Shown here piece after piece: positions 34,900-45,165 of a stretch of DNA of 64,000 nt. Each line of letters starts with the position of its first letter. The first letter of the stretch is position 1. Origin of the DNA: Dugong dugon (taxonomy: Eukaryota > Chordata > Mammalia > Sirenia > Dugongidae); contig CM057477.1 in the NCBI GenBank assembly GCA_030035585.1, positions 62,725,447-62,789,446 on the forward strand, in the 5' to 3' direction. The position numbers and the translations under genes are program-made. The notes beneath the pieces are model-generated. The model was not told where the DNA came from, made no database searches, and saw nothing but the letters and a program-made list of their open reading frames with translations.

Positions 34900-35260
34900 C
34901 TGATAACATTTTCTGTAAATGCTTCTTACGTTTTTCATGAACACATGTATTAGCTTTCCATATTGCCCTTGTGCAGTCCGAAGCTTGCGGATGCTGTTTG
35001 GGTCTGCCCTCTTTGCAATATATTGTGAATGGTTTATTCTGGTTTATTTGCATAGTTATTATTTTGCTATTGTTAAAAACACCAATAAACATTTCGTACA
35101 CATTTCTTTACTAAAAACATATATTTTCTTAAGCAAAAATTTTAGCAACACGATTGCTGGACCAAAAAGTGTAAGCCCAGATCTAAGGCTTTGGGTGCAG
35201 ATTGCCACACTATCCTGCAGGACTGTTGAACCAAATGCAGAATGAGCTTGTTTCTACACT
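34900..35260 (-). repeat. Old L1 3' end remnant
   Basis: The plus strand holds degraded antisense L1 text such as 'AACACCAATAAACATTTCGTAC' and 'AACACGATTGCTGGACCAAAAAG'. No open frame of note. Confidence 0.6.
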
Positions 35261-35310
35261 CTTACCAACTCCAGGCTTTATTGCTCTTTTTCATCATTTC
35301 CAATTTGATA

Positions 35311-35508
35311 CCAGAACCAGTTGCTGTCGAGTTGACTCCGACTCATGGCGACCCTGTGTCAGAGTAGAACTGTGTTCCACAGGGTTTTCAATGACTGATT
35401 TTTGGGATGTAGATCACCAGGCCTTTCTACCGAGGCACCTCTGGGGGATTTAAATTTCCTTCCAGTTAGCAGCAAGCACATTAACTGTTTGCACCACCCA
35501 GGAACTCC
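35311..35508 (-). mobile_element. AfroSINE-type SINE with target duplication
   Basis: The plus strand reads 'AACCAGTTGCTGTCGAGTTGAC', 'CACAGGGTTTTCAATGACTG' and 'CACCACCCAGGAACTCC'. Flanking copies TTCCAATTTGATA (35298-35310) and TTCAATTTGATA (35509-35520) are its target duplication, with one base lost. Confidence 0.92.
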
Positions 35509-35521
35509 TTCAATTTGATAC

Positions 35522-36006
35522 ACAGCCTGGAAAAACAAAGGAACAGACAAACAAACCCCTTCAAATGACTCCGGTGTTTATGCAGCTCCTGTGGTCTCGC
35601 TGAGTTCTTGCCCAGTGAGGTGAAAGAGAAAATTCACAGTTTAGAACTGCTTAAATCCTTCCGTCAGGAACCCACTCAGCCTGCTATAGCCTTGGACACA
35701 CTTGTCCTGGTGACAAATCTTGTACGGCCTCAGGCAAAGCAGAGCAACTTGTCTACATCATTTCCATCTGCAGCAAAGGGCCCAAATTATTCCAGATCCT
35801 CAGCAATTTTGCTTCCCTGAATACCTCCCACACCAGGTCCAAGTGGGCTCTGTCCCAGTAACAGAGGCCTTTGCAATAACAGCAGGGGCAGATGCTGGGG
35901 AATGGCTGGGCAGAAGTCTGAACCAGGGACAGAACTCAAGCGGTGCATGAACTTGGATGGGGGAAAAATGCATCTTTGTTTCACTAACTTCTAGTTGTTC
36001 CTTCGG
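35522..36006. other. No gene seen
   Basis: Unique-looking, mildly GC-rich. Its first about 50 bases resemble 34721-34780 (see findings). Short frames lack domains. Confidence 0.5.
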
Positions 36007-36350
36007 GGTACTGGAGGGAGGCTAAGTGGTAGAATTCACACTTTCCATATGGGAGACCCGAGTTCCATTCCCAGCCAATGCACTTCATATGCAGCCACCA
36101 CCTGTCTCAGTGGAGGCTTGGGTGTTGCTATAATGCTGAACAGGTTTCAGCAGAGCTTTCAGACTAAAATGATCTAGGAAGAAAGGCATAGCGATCTACT
36201 TCCAAAAACCAGCCAGTGAAAGTCCTATGGATCACAATGGTCCAATCCACATCCAATCACGGGGATGGTGCAGGACCGGACAGCATTTATTCTGTTGCGC
36301 ATGGAGTTGCCATGAGTTGGGGCTAACTTGATGGCCGCTAATAATAACAA
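36007..36350 (+). mobile_element. tRNA-Gly-headed SINE with RTE-like tail
   Basis: Sense copy: head 'GGCTAAGTGGTAGAATTCAC' with B-box-like 'GAGTTCCATTCCC', body 'GGAGGCTTGGGTGTTGCTAT' and 'AGGAAGAAAGGCATAGCGATC', and RTE-like tail 'GATGGTGCAGGACCGGACAGC' to 'AATAATAACAA'. Confidence 0.85.
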
Positions 36351-36584
36351 GCTGTCATTTAGGATTTCCTTCAGTAGAAAATGTAGGCCACAAACCATAG
36401 TAGCGTTCACTGTTCCTGGGACTTTATTACCAGTAGAAACAGATATTTTCATATATTACAGTTGTTGCAGATACTTCAAAATATCCTTTTCATCACTACT
36501 TTGAAAGTACAGTAGTTATGAGAACTGCTACCAGATCTTTTTGTTCAATGTGTTAATAAAGAAGCATATATATACATACGTTGT

Positions 36585-36636
36585 TGTTATTAGGTGCCAT
36601 CAAGTTGACGCGGACTCATGGTAAGCCCCCCCCCTT
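36585..36636 (-). repeat. SINE/RTE tail fragment
   Basis: The plus-strand 'GTTGTTGTTATTAGGTGCCATC' and 'GTTGACGCGGACTCATGG' are the tail complement only, ending in a C/T homopolymer run. Confidence 0.75.
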
Positions 36637-36639
36637 TTT

Positions 36640-37455
36640 TTTTTAACAATCCCAGAGTTACAAAAGAGATCCTCTTAGTGGAAGGGTAGAAGCCCTTCTG
36701 AATCTTTTCGCATCTTCCTTTTACATTCATTACATCAACAAACATTTATAAATTGCCAGACAAACTGAAAGAATGACCCCCCCAAGACAGCCCTCTTTGG
36801 AAATGGCTGACTCTGGCAGGTAAGAGGAGCGCTGGGCAGACCCGAGGAACCATCATCAAGAAAAAACGCAGATTTCAGCTGCTCTTTGCTTTCAAATCTG
36901 TAGACGATCCTTCCCTAAGGTAAAAATTCCATCAGAATAATTGATGGTTTCCCCAGTATAGTTCTTATCATTCTTTGACTCCCAATCCACCCTGTTCACC
37001 ACAATCCTACTCAGTCCTGAGGCTTCACTGCTGAGTCCCTCTTCACAGCTGCAGTTAATCACTGCCTCCCTCAACACTCTCCCTCATAGATTTTAGCACT
37101 GTCACTTTTTATTTGCGTTATTTATGTGTCTGACTCATCTCCAGGATCCTGAGGCTTGGTGGATGGGTCACTGGGTGCAGGGGAAAGCTTGTCTTCAGGT
37201 CGTGGCCCAGTTCACCCATTTCACGTCTATGAAGGAGCTGGTACAGCTCTGTTCATTTCCAAGAGCTTGGATCTATGAAGCAAGCAAACAAACAAAAAAC
37301 CTAACAGATCATAGAATAAGATCTAGTTGTTTCCTTCTTACGGAGTCCAAATCTTGTGCCTTTTAAAAGAACGGTTAAAAATGAATGAAGCCGGAAAATT
37401 AAGAATGAGGTGCTATAGTCTTGGACACAACTTCAAATGCCTACCGGAGCCAGGT
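36640..37455. other. No gene seen
   Basis: Unique-looking sequence with only short unremarkable frames. Confidence 0.5.
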
Positions 37456-37624
37456 AAACCAAAAAACCAAACCCACTGCCATCCAGTCGATTCCAACTAA
37501 TGGTGACCCTATAGAACAAAGCACAACGGCCCCATATGGTTTCCAAGGAGTGGCTGGTGGATTCCAACTGCCGGCCTTTTGGTCAGCAGCAGCATTCTTA
37601 ATCACTGAGCCACCAGCGGTCCCC
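37456..37624 (-). mobile_element. AfroSINE-type SINE
   Basis: The plus strand reads 'ACCAAACCCACTGCCATCCAG', 'GGCCCCATATGGTTTCCAAG' and 'TTAATCACTGAGCCACCAGC'. Confidence 0.9.
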
Positions 37625-39001
37625 AGTTCGTATCCAGAACTTGAGGCGCCCACCGCTGACAGCGCAGGGAGCTCGCAGGGGATGGTGGGCCTACAGCCCG
37701 GAAGGCCCCAAGCCCCGTCTAACGCGAACAGCGGATCCTGCTCAGCGGCAGCAGGAATATAGACTCGAGGTTCCCAGATGGTCTAGGTTTTACAAAAGAA
37801 GTTGAAATAACATCCCAGTTTCAGAAGGGGTGTCACTAATTCAAGTTTTTAAAAAAAAACGTGTCTGGGGGCCAGCTCTGGTCAGTGTTCCTGATACGGT
37901 CCAAGGACGACCAGACTGTGACCTCTGATCTCAGCTGACCCCTTGTCTGTGGTGTTTCTCAAAATGGGTTATGCTTTGCAAGCTGAAAAGGCCAATTTTC
38001 ACTGCAGACAAGAGTTTTTCCAAACTCTTAGGAAGATTATTCATTCTTATCACATGACAGGGAGGCAATTGCTTTTGGTAACTAAGCCAAAAATTACTTC
38101 TCTCACTTGTTATTTTATAGTTCCTTCAAAAATCTGTCTTAAGATTCACCTCATCTGGAACCCCTCCGTGATTTAGTCTACTCTTCTAACTCTATGACTG
38201 CTCCTTGGCTCTGATATTCTCAATTTGTACTACATTAATCTGTGGTTATATCGCCTTGTAATATTGCTTCAGGTATTCCACATATTTGTATATCAGTTAA
38301 GGTAATGAACTCAAAAACATATGTTTGAAACATAACAGGAATTTATTTCTTGCTCTCATGTACTAGTCCTGAGTAGTTCTAGGCTGGAGAGGGGCTCTGC
38401 TCCACTCAGTCCTTCAGGGACCCAAGCTGATGAAGATCTACCATCTCCAACATGTGGTTTTCAAAGTGGTTGTAATTGTCTCCCACCAGTTGGCTGAAGG
38501 GGAAAGAACATGGAGGACCGCCCATGGGAAATTTTTATAAGTCAGGCCTGGAAGTGACAAAACAGCATTTCTGTCCACATTTCTTTGGCTAGAATTCAAC
38601 CACATGGGCTCCCCCATCTGCAAGGAATCTGGGATATGCAGTCTGTGTGCTCATGAACAGGAGGAAATTTTTTTGGTAAACACCTGTGTCTGCCGTAGCC
38701 CTGCCATAGCCCTACCTTAGGATCCAAACGTACATATCACCCTTCTTGCACCTACAGACTACATTCACCCCTTCCCAGGGGAAACAACCCAAAGTCCCAA
38801 CCATCTACTACACCCAGCTCTACTATACTCAGGATCTCAGGTCTGGCCCAGGTTTGGACATGGCTCCTAGAGGTCTGATGGCCTATGAACTCAAAGACCA
38901 ATTATCTTCCCTCCATGGACAATGGACAATGGTGGAGCAGAGGCATGATAACTGCCATGAAACTCCCATTGGGAAAATGGTGGCGTGGGAGACAGAGTAG
39001 C
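37625..39001. other. No gene seen; an unclassified repeat-like block at 38330-38720
   Basis: 37640-37770 is GC-rich. 38330-38720 ('CAGGAATTTATTTCTTGCTC', 'GAGAGGGGCTCTGCTCCACTC') reads like an ancient interspersed repeat that I cannot name. No coding structure. Confidence 0.4.
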
Positions 39002-39201
39002 CCCCAAAACTATTACCGTCGAGTCGATTCCAACTCATAGCAACCCTACAGGACAAAGTAGACCTGTCCATATGGCTTCCAAGGCTGTAATCTTTACAGC
39101 AGCAGACTGCCACATCTCTCTCCCGAGGAGTGACTGATGGGTTCCAACCACTGACCTTTAAGTAGTAGCTGAGTCCTTAATCACTGTGCCACCAGCCCCC
39201 A
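39002..39201 (-). mobile_element. AfroSINE-type SINE
   Basis: The plus strand reads 'ATTACCGTCGAGTCGATTCC', 'CATATGGCTTCCAAGGCTG', 'GGGTTCCAACCACTGACC' and 'AATCACTGTGCCACCAGCC'. Confidence 0.9.
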
Positions 39202-39587
39202 GTCCTTAGCAATTATGAAATCCTACTGGCCAGGTGTTGAGAGGCTCCTTTGCTTTGACAGTGAGAGAAGCTCCCTGATTAGACTCTGGTTCCCTCTGAG
39301 TTCGCCAAAGCTCCGGGCTCTCCCTTTGGGAGATTTTTCTTTGTCCAGTATCCTCCATGGCCATGTATGAAACGGATGTTGGGGAGAATGCTCTCCTTTG
39401 GAACTATACAGCTTTAGGCGCTCATTTCACCCATTCCCAGAGCATACATGTCCGGGGGCCCTGAGGCTTGTTTGAAGAGTTGAACAAAGTTTTGTTTTTG
39501 TTGTTAAGTCTCAGCTTGTGTTTTCTTTGGCAATAAAAGTCCCTCAAAAACTTAGTCGGCTTCTCTATTTGTTTCTGGTCAGTCCAG
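39202..39587. other. No gene seen
   Basis: Unique-looking sequence. The minus-strand 115-residue frame (39422-39769) runs mostly through the adjacent SINE. Confidence 0.5.
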
Positions 39588-39598
39588 TGTGTCAGTAC

Positions 39599-39804
39599 CA
39601 GTACCAGTAGCCGTAAGTTGATTCTGACTGATGGTACCCCCATGTGTGTCTGCGTAGAACTGCACTCCATAGTTTTCAATGGCTGATTTTTCATAAGTAG
39701 ATTGCCAGGACTTTCTTCTGAGGCACCTCTGTGTGGACTCAAACTGCCAACCTTTAGATTAGCAGCCAAGTGTGTTAACTGTTTGCACTACCCAGGGACT
39801 CCAA
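39599..39804 (-). mobile_element. AfroSINE-type SINE with target duplication
   Basis: The plus strand reads 'CAGTAGCCGTAAGTTGATTC', 'TTTTCAATGGCTGATTTTTC' and 'CACTACCCAGGGACTCC'. It is flanked by the perfect 11-bp repeat TGTGTCAGTAC at 39588-39598 and 39805-39815. Confidence 0.93.
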
Positions 39805-39959
39805 TGTGTCAGTACAAGACCTAAAATATTTTCCTGAACATGTATTTCCCAAGCCTGTTTTATGTTTAATTACTTCCTCTCCCCTATCTCTATCAGCTGA
39901 ATTCTAGTCACTGAGACGCCATCTGAAACAAAAGGCTTATACAGTGGTCCGTATCCTTA

Positions 39960-40159
39960 ATATTGGGAGCTGTGGTGGTTCAGTAATAGAATTCTTGCCT
40001 TCCATGCAGGAGACCTGGGTTCATTTTCTGGCCAATGTACGTTATGCACAGCTACCACCAGTCTATCAGTGGAGGCTTGTGTGTTGCTATGATGCTGAAC
40101 AGGTTTCAACGGAGCTTACAGACTAACATGGACTAGGAAGAAAGGCCTTGCGATCTACT
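39960..40159 (+). mobile_element. tRNA-Gly-headed SINE, 3'-shortened
   Basis: Head 'GTGGTGGTTCAGTAATAGAATTC' matches tRNA-Gly. The body 'GTGGAGGCTTGTGTGTTGC' and 'GGAAGAAAGGCCTTGCGATC' stops before the RTE-like tail. Confidence 0.85.
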
Positions 40160-40239
40160 GTATTTTACCCAAATAATGCACATCTGCTACATTTGTTTGC
40201 CAACTGCACCCTCCCCCCGGAAGGTATTTTTGTAAGCTC

Positions 40240-40244
<5 letters not shown>

Positions 40245-40276
<32 letters not shown>
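40245..40276. repeat. Poly(T) run
   Basis: An uninterrupted T run of roughly 25 bases on the plus strand, not clearly attached to a named element. Confidence 0.8.
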
Positions 40277-40278
<2 letters not shown>

Positions 40279-40403
40279 GCAACATGTGGAAGAGGCTTGG
40301 CATGGCAGGGCTATGAAGTGCCTTGTTTAACTGAAAAGGCTTAATGGGTCTTTGTTGCCTTTTTTAAGCCTATTTCTAACTTTTGGGGGTCTATGTGCAA
40401 TAG

Positions 40404-40540
40404 GGAAACCCTGGTGGCACGGTGGTTAAGAGCTACGGCTGCGAACCCAAAGGTCAACAGTTCGAATCCACCAGGTGCTCCTTGGAAACTCTATGGGGCA
40501 GTCACTATGAGTTGGAATTGACAGCAACGGGTTTTGGTTA
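40404..40540 (+). mobile_element. AfroSINE-type SINE
   Basis: Sense copy: 'GGAAACCCTGGTGGCACGGTGG', B box 'CAGTTCGAATCC', 'GTGCTCCTTGGAAACTCTATGG'. It lacks the 'CTACTCTGTCCTATAGGG' block and ends 'CAGCAACGGGTTTTGG'. Confidence 0.93.
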
Positions 40541-41925
40541 GGAGCAATAGACGTTTCCAATAATTCACAGCCCCAAAATTTTGCACTTTTTGTTCCCTTT
40601 CCTTTCTCCTTGCAAATTGGTTAATTCCTTTGTGAGCTGACCTTCGTCTTGAAATCCTTTGCCAAATGCGGTGTGGAGCAGCAGGTCACTGCCATTCTGG
40701 CTCCTGGGAGCTACACACTCAAAAGGCACACCGAGGACCTGCTAAATTCTCGAAGGCAGCAGTTGGACACAATACTTTGCCACTTCACTAGTTTCAGCAC
40801 CACCCACCACCCAACCATAAAGTCAGAGTCACACATTTTAGGTTTTTGTGACAGCAGAAGCAGTACCCCACTTCAGGATACCCGTTTCCATACTGTTTAA
40901 GGGAATGCTAGCCATGGAAGCCAGCTGATTCTAAAAGGCTGAATGGCTGAGACCCTCCTGCTCATCTAACTGTGCTGGCCGGTTCCAAGTTGGTGGGGTG
41001 GGTGGTGGGTTGGGAGAGGCACGCTACTCCACAGTCATTCAGAGTCTCAGGCTGACACAAGCTCTGTCACCTCCAAGTCACCATGGTCTTCTCCATCCGG
41101 TCAGTGGGAGGGAAGGCGCAGGGCAGATCTCTAAGGACGGTTTTCTTATGGACCAAGGCTGGATGTGCTGCTGTCGCCCAATCCTTTGACTACACTGAAT
41201 TGCAGGCCACACCTAACCCAAGGGAGGGTGGGAGATGTAATTCAGCTGTGCATTCAAGTAGAAGAGGAAATGGGATCTAGGGCCACCAACTTGTTTGGAT
41301 TTGCCTGTGACTTTCCTGGTTCCAGCGCTGATAGTCCCACAACCCAGGAACCCCCAAGTCCCAGGCAAACCGGTATGGTAGGTCACTGTAAAAGTCTCCT
41401 AAGCATTTTCTCTCTACTTGAGAGAAGCCAAGTCCTCTCCTTCCTTTGTCTCCTAGTCTACCGTAACTACAAACCACGTATCAGGGCAGGGACTGAATGT
41501 ACTTAGAAGACAACGGGGAAGATTACATTAATTGGAATATTTGTTGTTCCTGGAATTTGGGACATGTGTGATGTAACCTTGTAGCATATGCATCTGCAAA
41601 TACTGTCTGTCCCTGAATAAGTCACCTATAAAACGTTGTAGCAGGGGCCTACACTACCATGTGGAAATGGTGCCAATTGAGTAAGAGTCCTTAAAAGAAC
41701 TCCCAGAAATATTTTTGCCGAAGGTTCATCAGAGAAGGAAGAGCAAAGGAGCGCTTCAGGTATAACACATAAGGCAAAACTTTGCCACAAGACAAACTAT
41801 CTCATTTATCTTAAAGGTGGGTACGTGCGCTGTCTCTGAGGGCAGGAACTATAGCGTGTTCACTATTATATCTCTGGCATGTACAAGGCACTAAAGGTGT
41901 CTCTGAATAAATTAAAACATAGCTT
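40541..41925. other. No gene seen
   Basis: About 1.4 kb of unique-looking sequence. The frames at 40649-40900 and 41165-41506 lack domains or splice signals that would support them. 41845-41915 resembles an L2/MIR 3' end ('GAGGGCAGGAACTATAGCGTG'). Confidence 0.5.
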
Positions 41926-42303
41926 ACTAGATAGCCTGGGCTCACTTTCCCTAGTCAAAAAGAAGAGGGGTACAACAGCATCTAAGAGAATAAAATACCT
42001 AGGAATAAATCTAACCAGGGACATGAAGGACTCATACAATGAAAATTATAAAACACTGAAGAAAGAGATTAAAGACGACGTAAATAAATAGAAAGATGTC
42101 CCATGTTCTTGAGTGGAAGACTTAACATTATTATCAATAGTATCCAAAGCAATCTATAGATTTAACACAATCCCAATAACAATTCCAACAGCCTTCTTTA
42201 CAGAAAAGAAGAACAAAGCAGGAGGACTGACACTTCCTGATTTTAAAACATATTGAACAGCTTCAGTAATCAAACAGCCTAGTACTGGTATAACAATGGA
42301 CAC

Positions 42304-44274
42304 ATGTTGTTGTTGTTCTCAGGTGCCTTCAAGGCAATTCTGACTCATAGCGACAACAGAACAAAACACTGCCCTGTCCTGCGCCATCCTCACAATCCTT
42401 GTTATGCTAGAGCCGATCCTTGTTATGCTAGAGCTGATTGTTGCAGCCACTGTGTCGATCAACCTCATTTAGGGTCTTCCTCTTTTTCGCTGACCCTCTA
42501 TTTTACCAAGCATGATGTCCTTCTCCAGGGACTGAATGCTCCTGATAACATGTCCAAAGTATGTGAGACGTAGTCTCGCCATCCTTGCTTCTAAGAAGCA
42601 TTCTGGCTGTACTTCTCCCAAGACAGATTTGTTTGTTCTTTTGGCAGTCCATGGTATATTCAGTATTCTTCACCAACACCACAATTCAAAGGTGTCAATT
42701 CTTCTTCGGTCTTCCTTATTCATTGTCCAGCTTTCACATGCATATGAGGTGACTGAAAATACCATGGCTTGAGTCAGGCACAGCTAAGTCTTCAAGGTGA
42801 CATCTTTGCTTTTTAACACTTTAAAGAGGTCTTTTACAACAGATTTGCCCAATGCAATGCGTCGTTTGATTTCTTGACTGCTGCTTCCATGGGTGTTGAT
42901 TGTGGATCCAGGTAAAATGAAATCCTTGACAACTTCAATCTTTTCCCTATTTATCATGATGTTGCTTATTGGTCCAGTTGTGAGGATTTTTGTTTTCTTT
43001 ATGCTGAAGGTGTAATACATACTGAAAGCTCTGGTCTTAGATCTTCATCAGTAAGTGCTTAAAGTCCTCTTCACTTTTCAACAAGCAAGGTTGACATCTG
43101 CATAATGCAGGTTGTTAATGAGTCTTCCTCCAATCCTGATGCCACGTTCTTCTTCATATAATCCAGCTTCTTGGAATATTTGCTCAGCATCCAGATTGAA
43201 TAAGTATGGTGAAAGGATACAACCCAGATATACACCCTTCCTGACTTTAAACCATGCAGTTTATCTCCTAGTTCCATCTGAATGACTGCCTCTTGATCTA
43301 CGTACAGGTTCCTCAGGGGCATAATTAAGCGTTCTGGAATTCCCACTGCTTGCAATGTTGTCCATAATTTATGATCCACACAGTTGAATACCTTTGCATA
43401 GTCAATAAAACACAGGTAAACATTTTTCTGGTATTCTCTGCTTTCAGCCAGGATCCATCTGACATCAGCAATGACATCCCTGGTTCCACATCCTCTTCTG
43501 AGTCCAGGCTCCATTTCTGGCAGTTCCCTGTTGATATACTGCTGCAGCTGCTTTTGAATCATCTTCAGCAAAATTTTACTTGCATGTGATATTAATTATA
43601 TTGTTTGATAATTTCTGAATCCATTTGGATCACCTTTCTTGGAAATAGGCATGAATATGGATTTCTTCCAGTCAGTTGGCTAGGTAGCTGTCTTCCAAAT
43701 TTCTTGGCATAGACGAACGAGCAGTTCCAGCGCTGCATCTGTTTGTTGAAACATCTCAACTGGTATTCTGTCAGTTCCTGGAGCCTTGTTTTTCACCAAT
43801 ACCTTCAGTGCAGCTTGGACTTCTTCCTTCAGTACCATCGGTTCCTGATCATATGCTACTTCCTGAAATGGCTGAATGTTGACCAGTTCTTTTTGGAATA
43901 ATGACTCTGTGTATTCCTTCCATCTTTTTTTGATGCTTCCTGCACCATTTAATATACTCCCCATAGAATTCTTCAGTATTACAACTCAAGGCTTGAACTT
44001 TTTCTTCAGTTCTTTCAGCTTGAGAAACACTGAGCATGTTCTTCCCTTTTGGTTTTCTATCTCCAGGTCTTTGCACATGTCATTATAATACTTCACTTTG
44101 TTTTCTCGAGCTGACCTTCAAAATCTCCTGTTCAGCTCTTTTACTTCATCATTTCTTCCTTTTGCTTTGGCTACCCGACGTTCAAGAACAAGTTTTAGAG
44201 TCTCTTCTGACATCCACTTTGGTCTTTTCTTTCTTTCCTGTCTTTTTAATGAACTTTTGCTTTCTTCACGTATG
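42304..44274 (-). mobile_element. RTE-class LINE, about 2 kb, reverse transcriptase remnant
   Basis: The minus strand holds RTE coding remnants. 43964-43680 includes 'LVKNKAPGTDRIPVEMFQ', an RT-domain start. 43571-43071 includes 'CFIDYAKVFNCVDHKLW'. The tail is at 42304-42400, ending in (CAA)n. The catalytic YADD-type motif is not in a continuous frame. An 8-bp repeat ATGGACAC flanks it (42296-42303, 44275-44282), inside an L1 and antisense to it. Confidence 0.92.
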
Positions 44275-44516
44275 ATGGACACGTAGACCGACTGAACAGA
44301 ACTGAAAGTCCAGAAATAAACCCACACATCTATAGTCAACTGATTTTTGACAAGGATGCTAAGTCCATTTGATTGGGAAAGAAGAGTCTTTTCATTAAAT
44401 GATGTAGATTTCCACATGCAAAAAAATGAAACAGGACTCATGTCTCACACCATACACAAAAACAAATTCAAAATGGATTAAACACCTAAATGTGCAAACT
44501 AAAACCATAATATCTC

Positions 44517-45165
44517 TATTGATCCCATCACATTTGGAGCAAAGAAGAATGAAGAAAACCAAAGACACAAGGAAAATATTAGTCCAAAAGACTAATGGAT
44601 CACATGAAGCATAGCCTCCACCAGCCTGAGCCCAGAAGAATTAGATGGTACCTGGCCACCACCACCAACCACTCTGACAGCGATCATAATAGAGAGTCCC
44701 AGACAGAATAGGACAAAAATGTAGAACAAAATTTAAATTCACAAAAAAGACCAGACTTACTGGTCTGACAGAGACTGGAGGAACCCACGAGACTACGGCC
44801 CCGGACAACCTGCTAACTCAGAACTGAAACCACTCCCGAAGTCCACCTTTCAGTCAAAGATTAGGCTGGCCTATTAAACAAACAATAACACACGTGAAGA
44901 ATGTGCTTCTTAGTTCAATCAAATATACGAGACCAAATGGGCAACACCTGCCAAAAAGCAAAGACGAGAAGGCAGGAAGGGACAGGAAAACTGGACGAAT
45001 GGATAAGAGAACCCAGGGTGGAAAGGGCAAGGGGGAGAGTGCTGAAACATTGAGGGGTTTGCAACTAATGTTACAAAACAATTTTTGTATAAATTTTTGA
45101 ATGAAAAACTAATTTGCGCTATAAACTTTCATCTAAAACACAAAGAATTTAAAAAACAGATTACC
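44517..45165 (+). mobile_element. Younger L1 3' UTR inserted in the older L1
   Basis: 44578-45150 matches 1-530 and the 3' UTR of the L1 at 17334-25443. It interrupts ORF2 text: 'CAAACTAAAACCATAA' before it and 'TTCTTATTAGAAAATGCAAG' after it are continuous in other L1s. Insertion end points are approximate. Confidence 0.8.
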
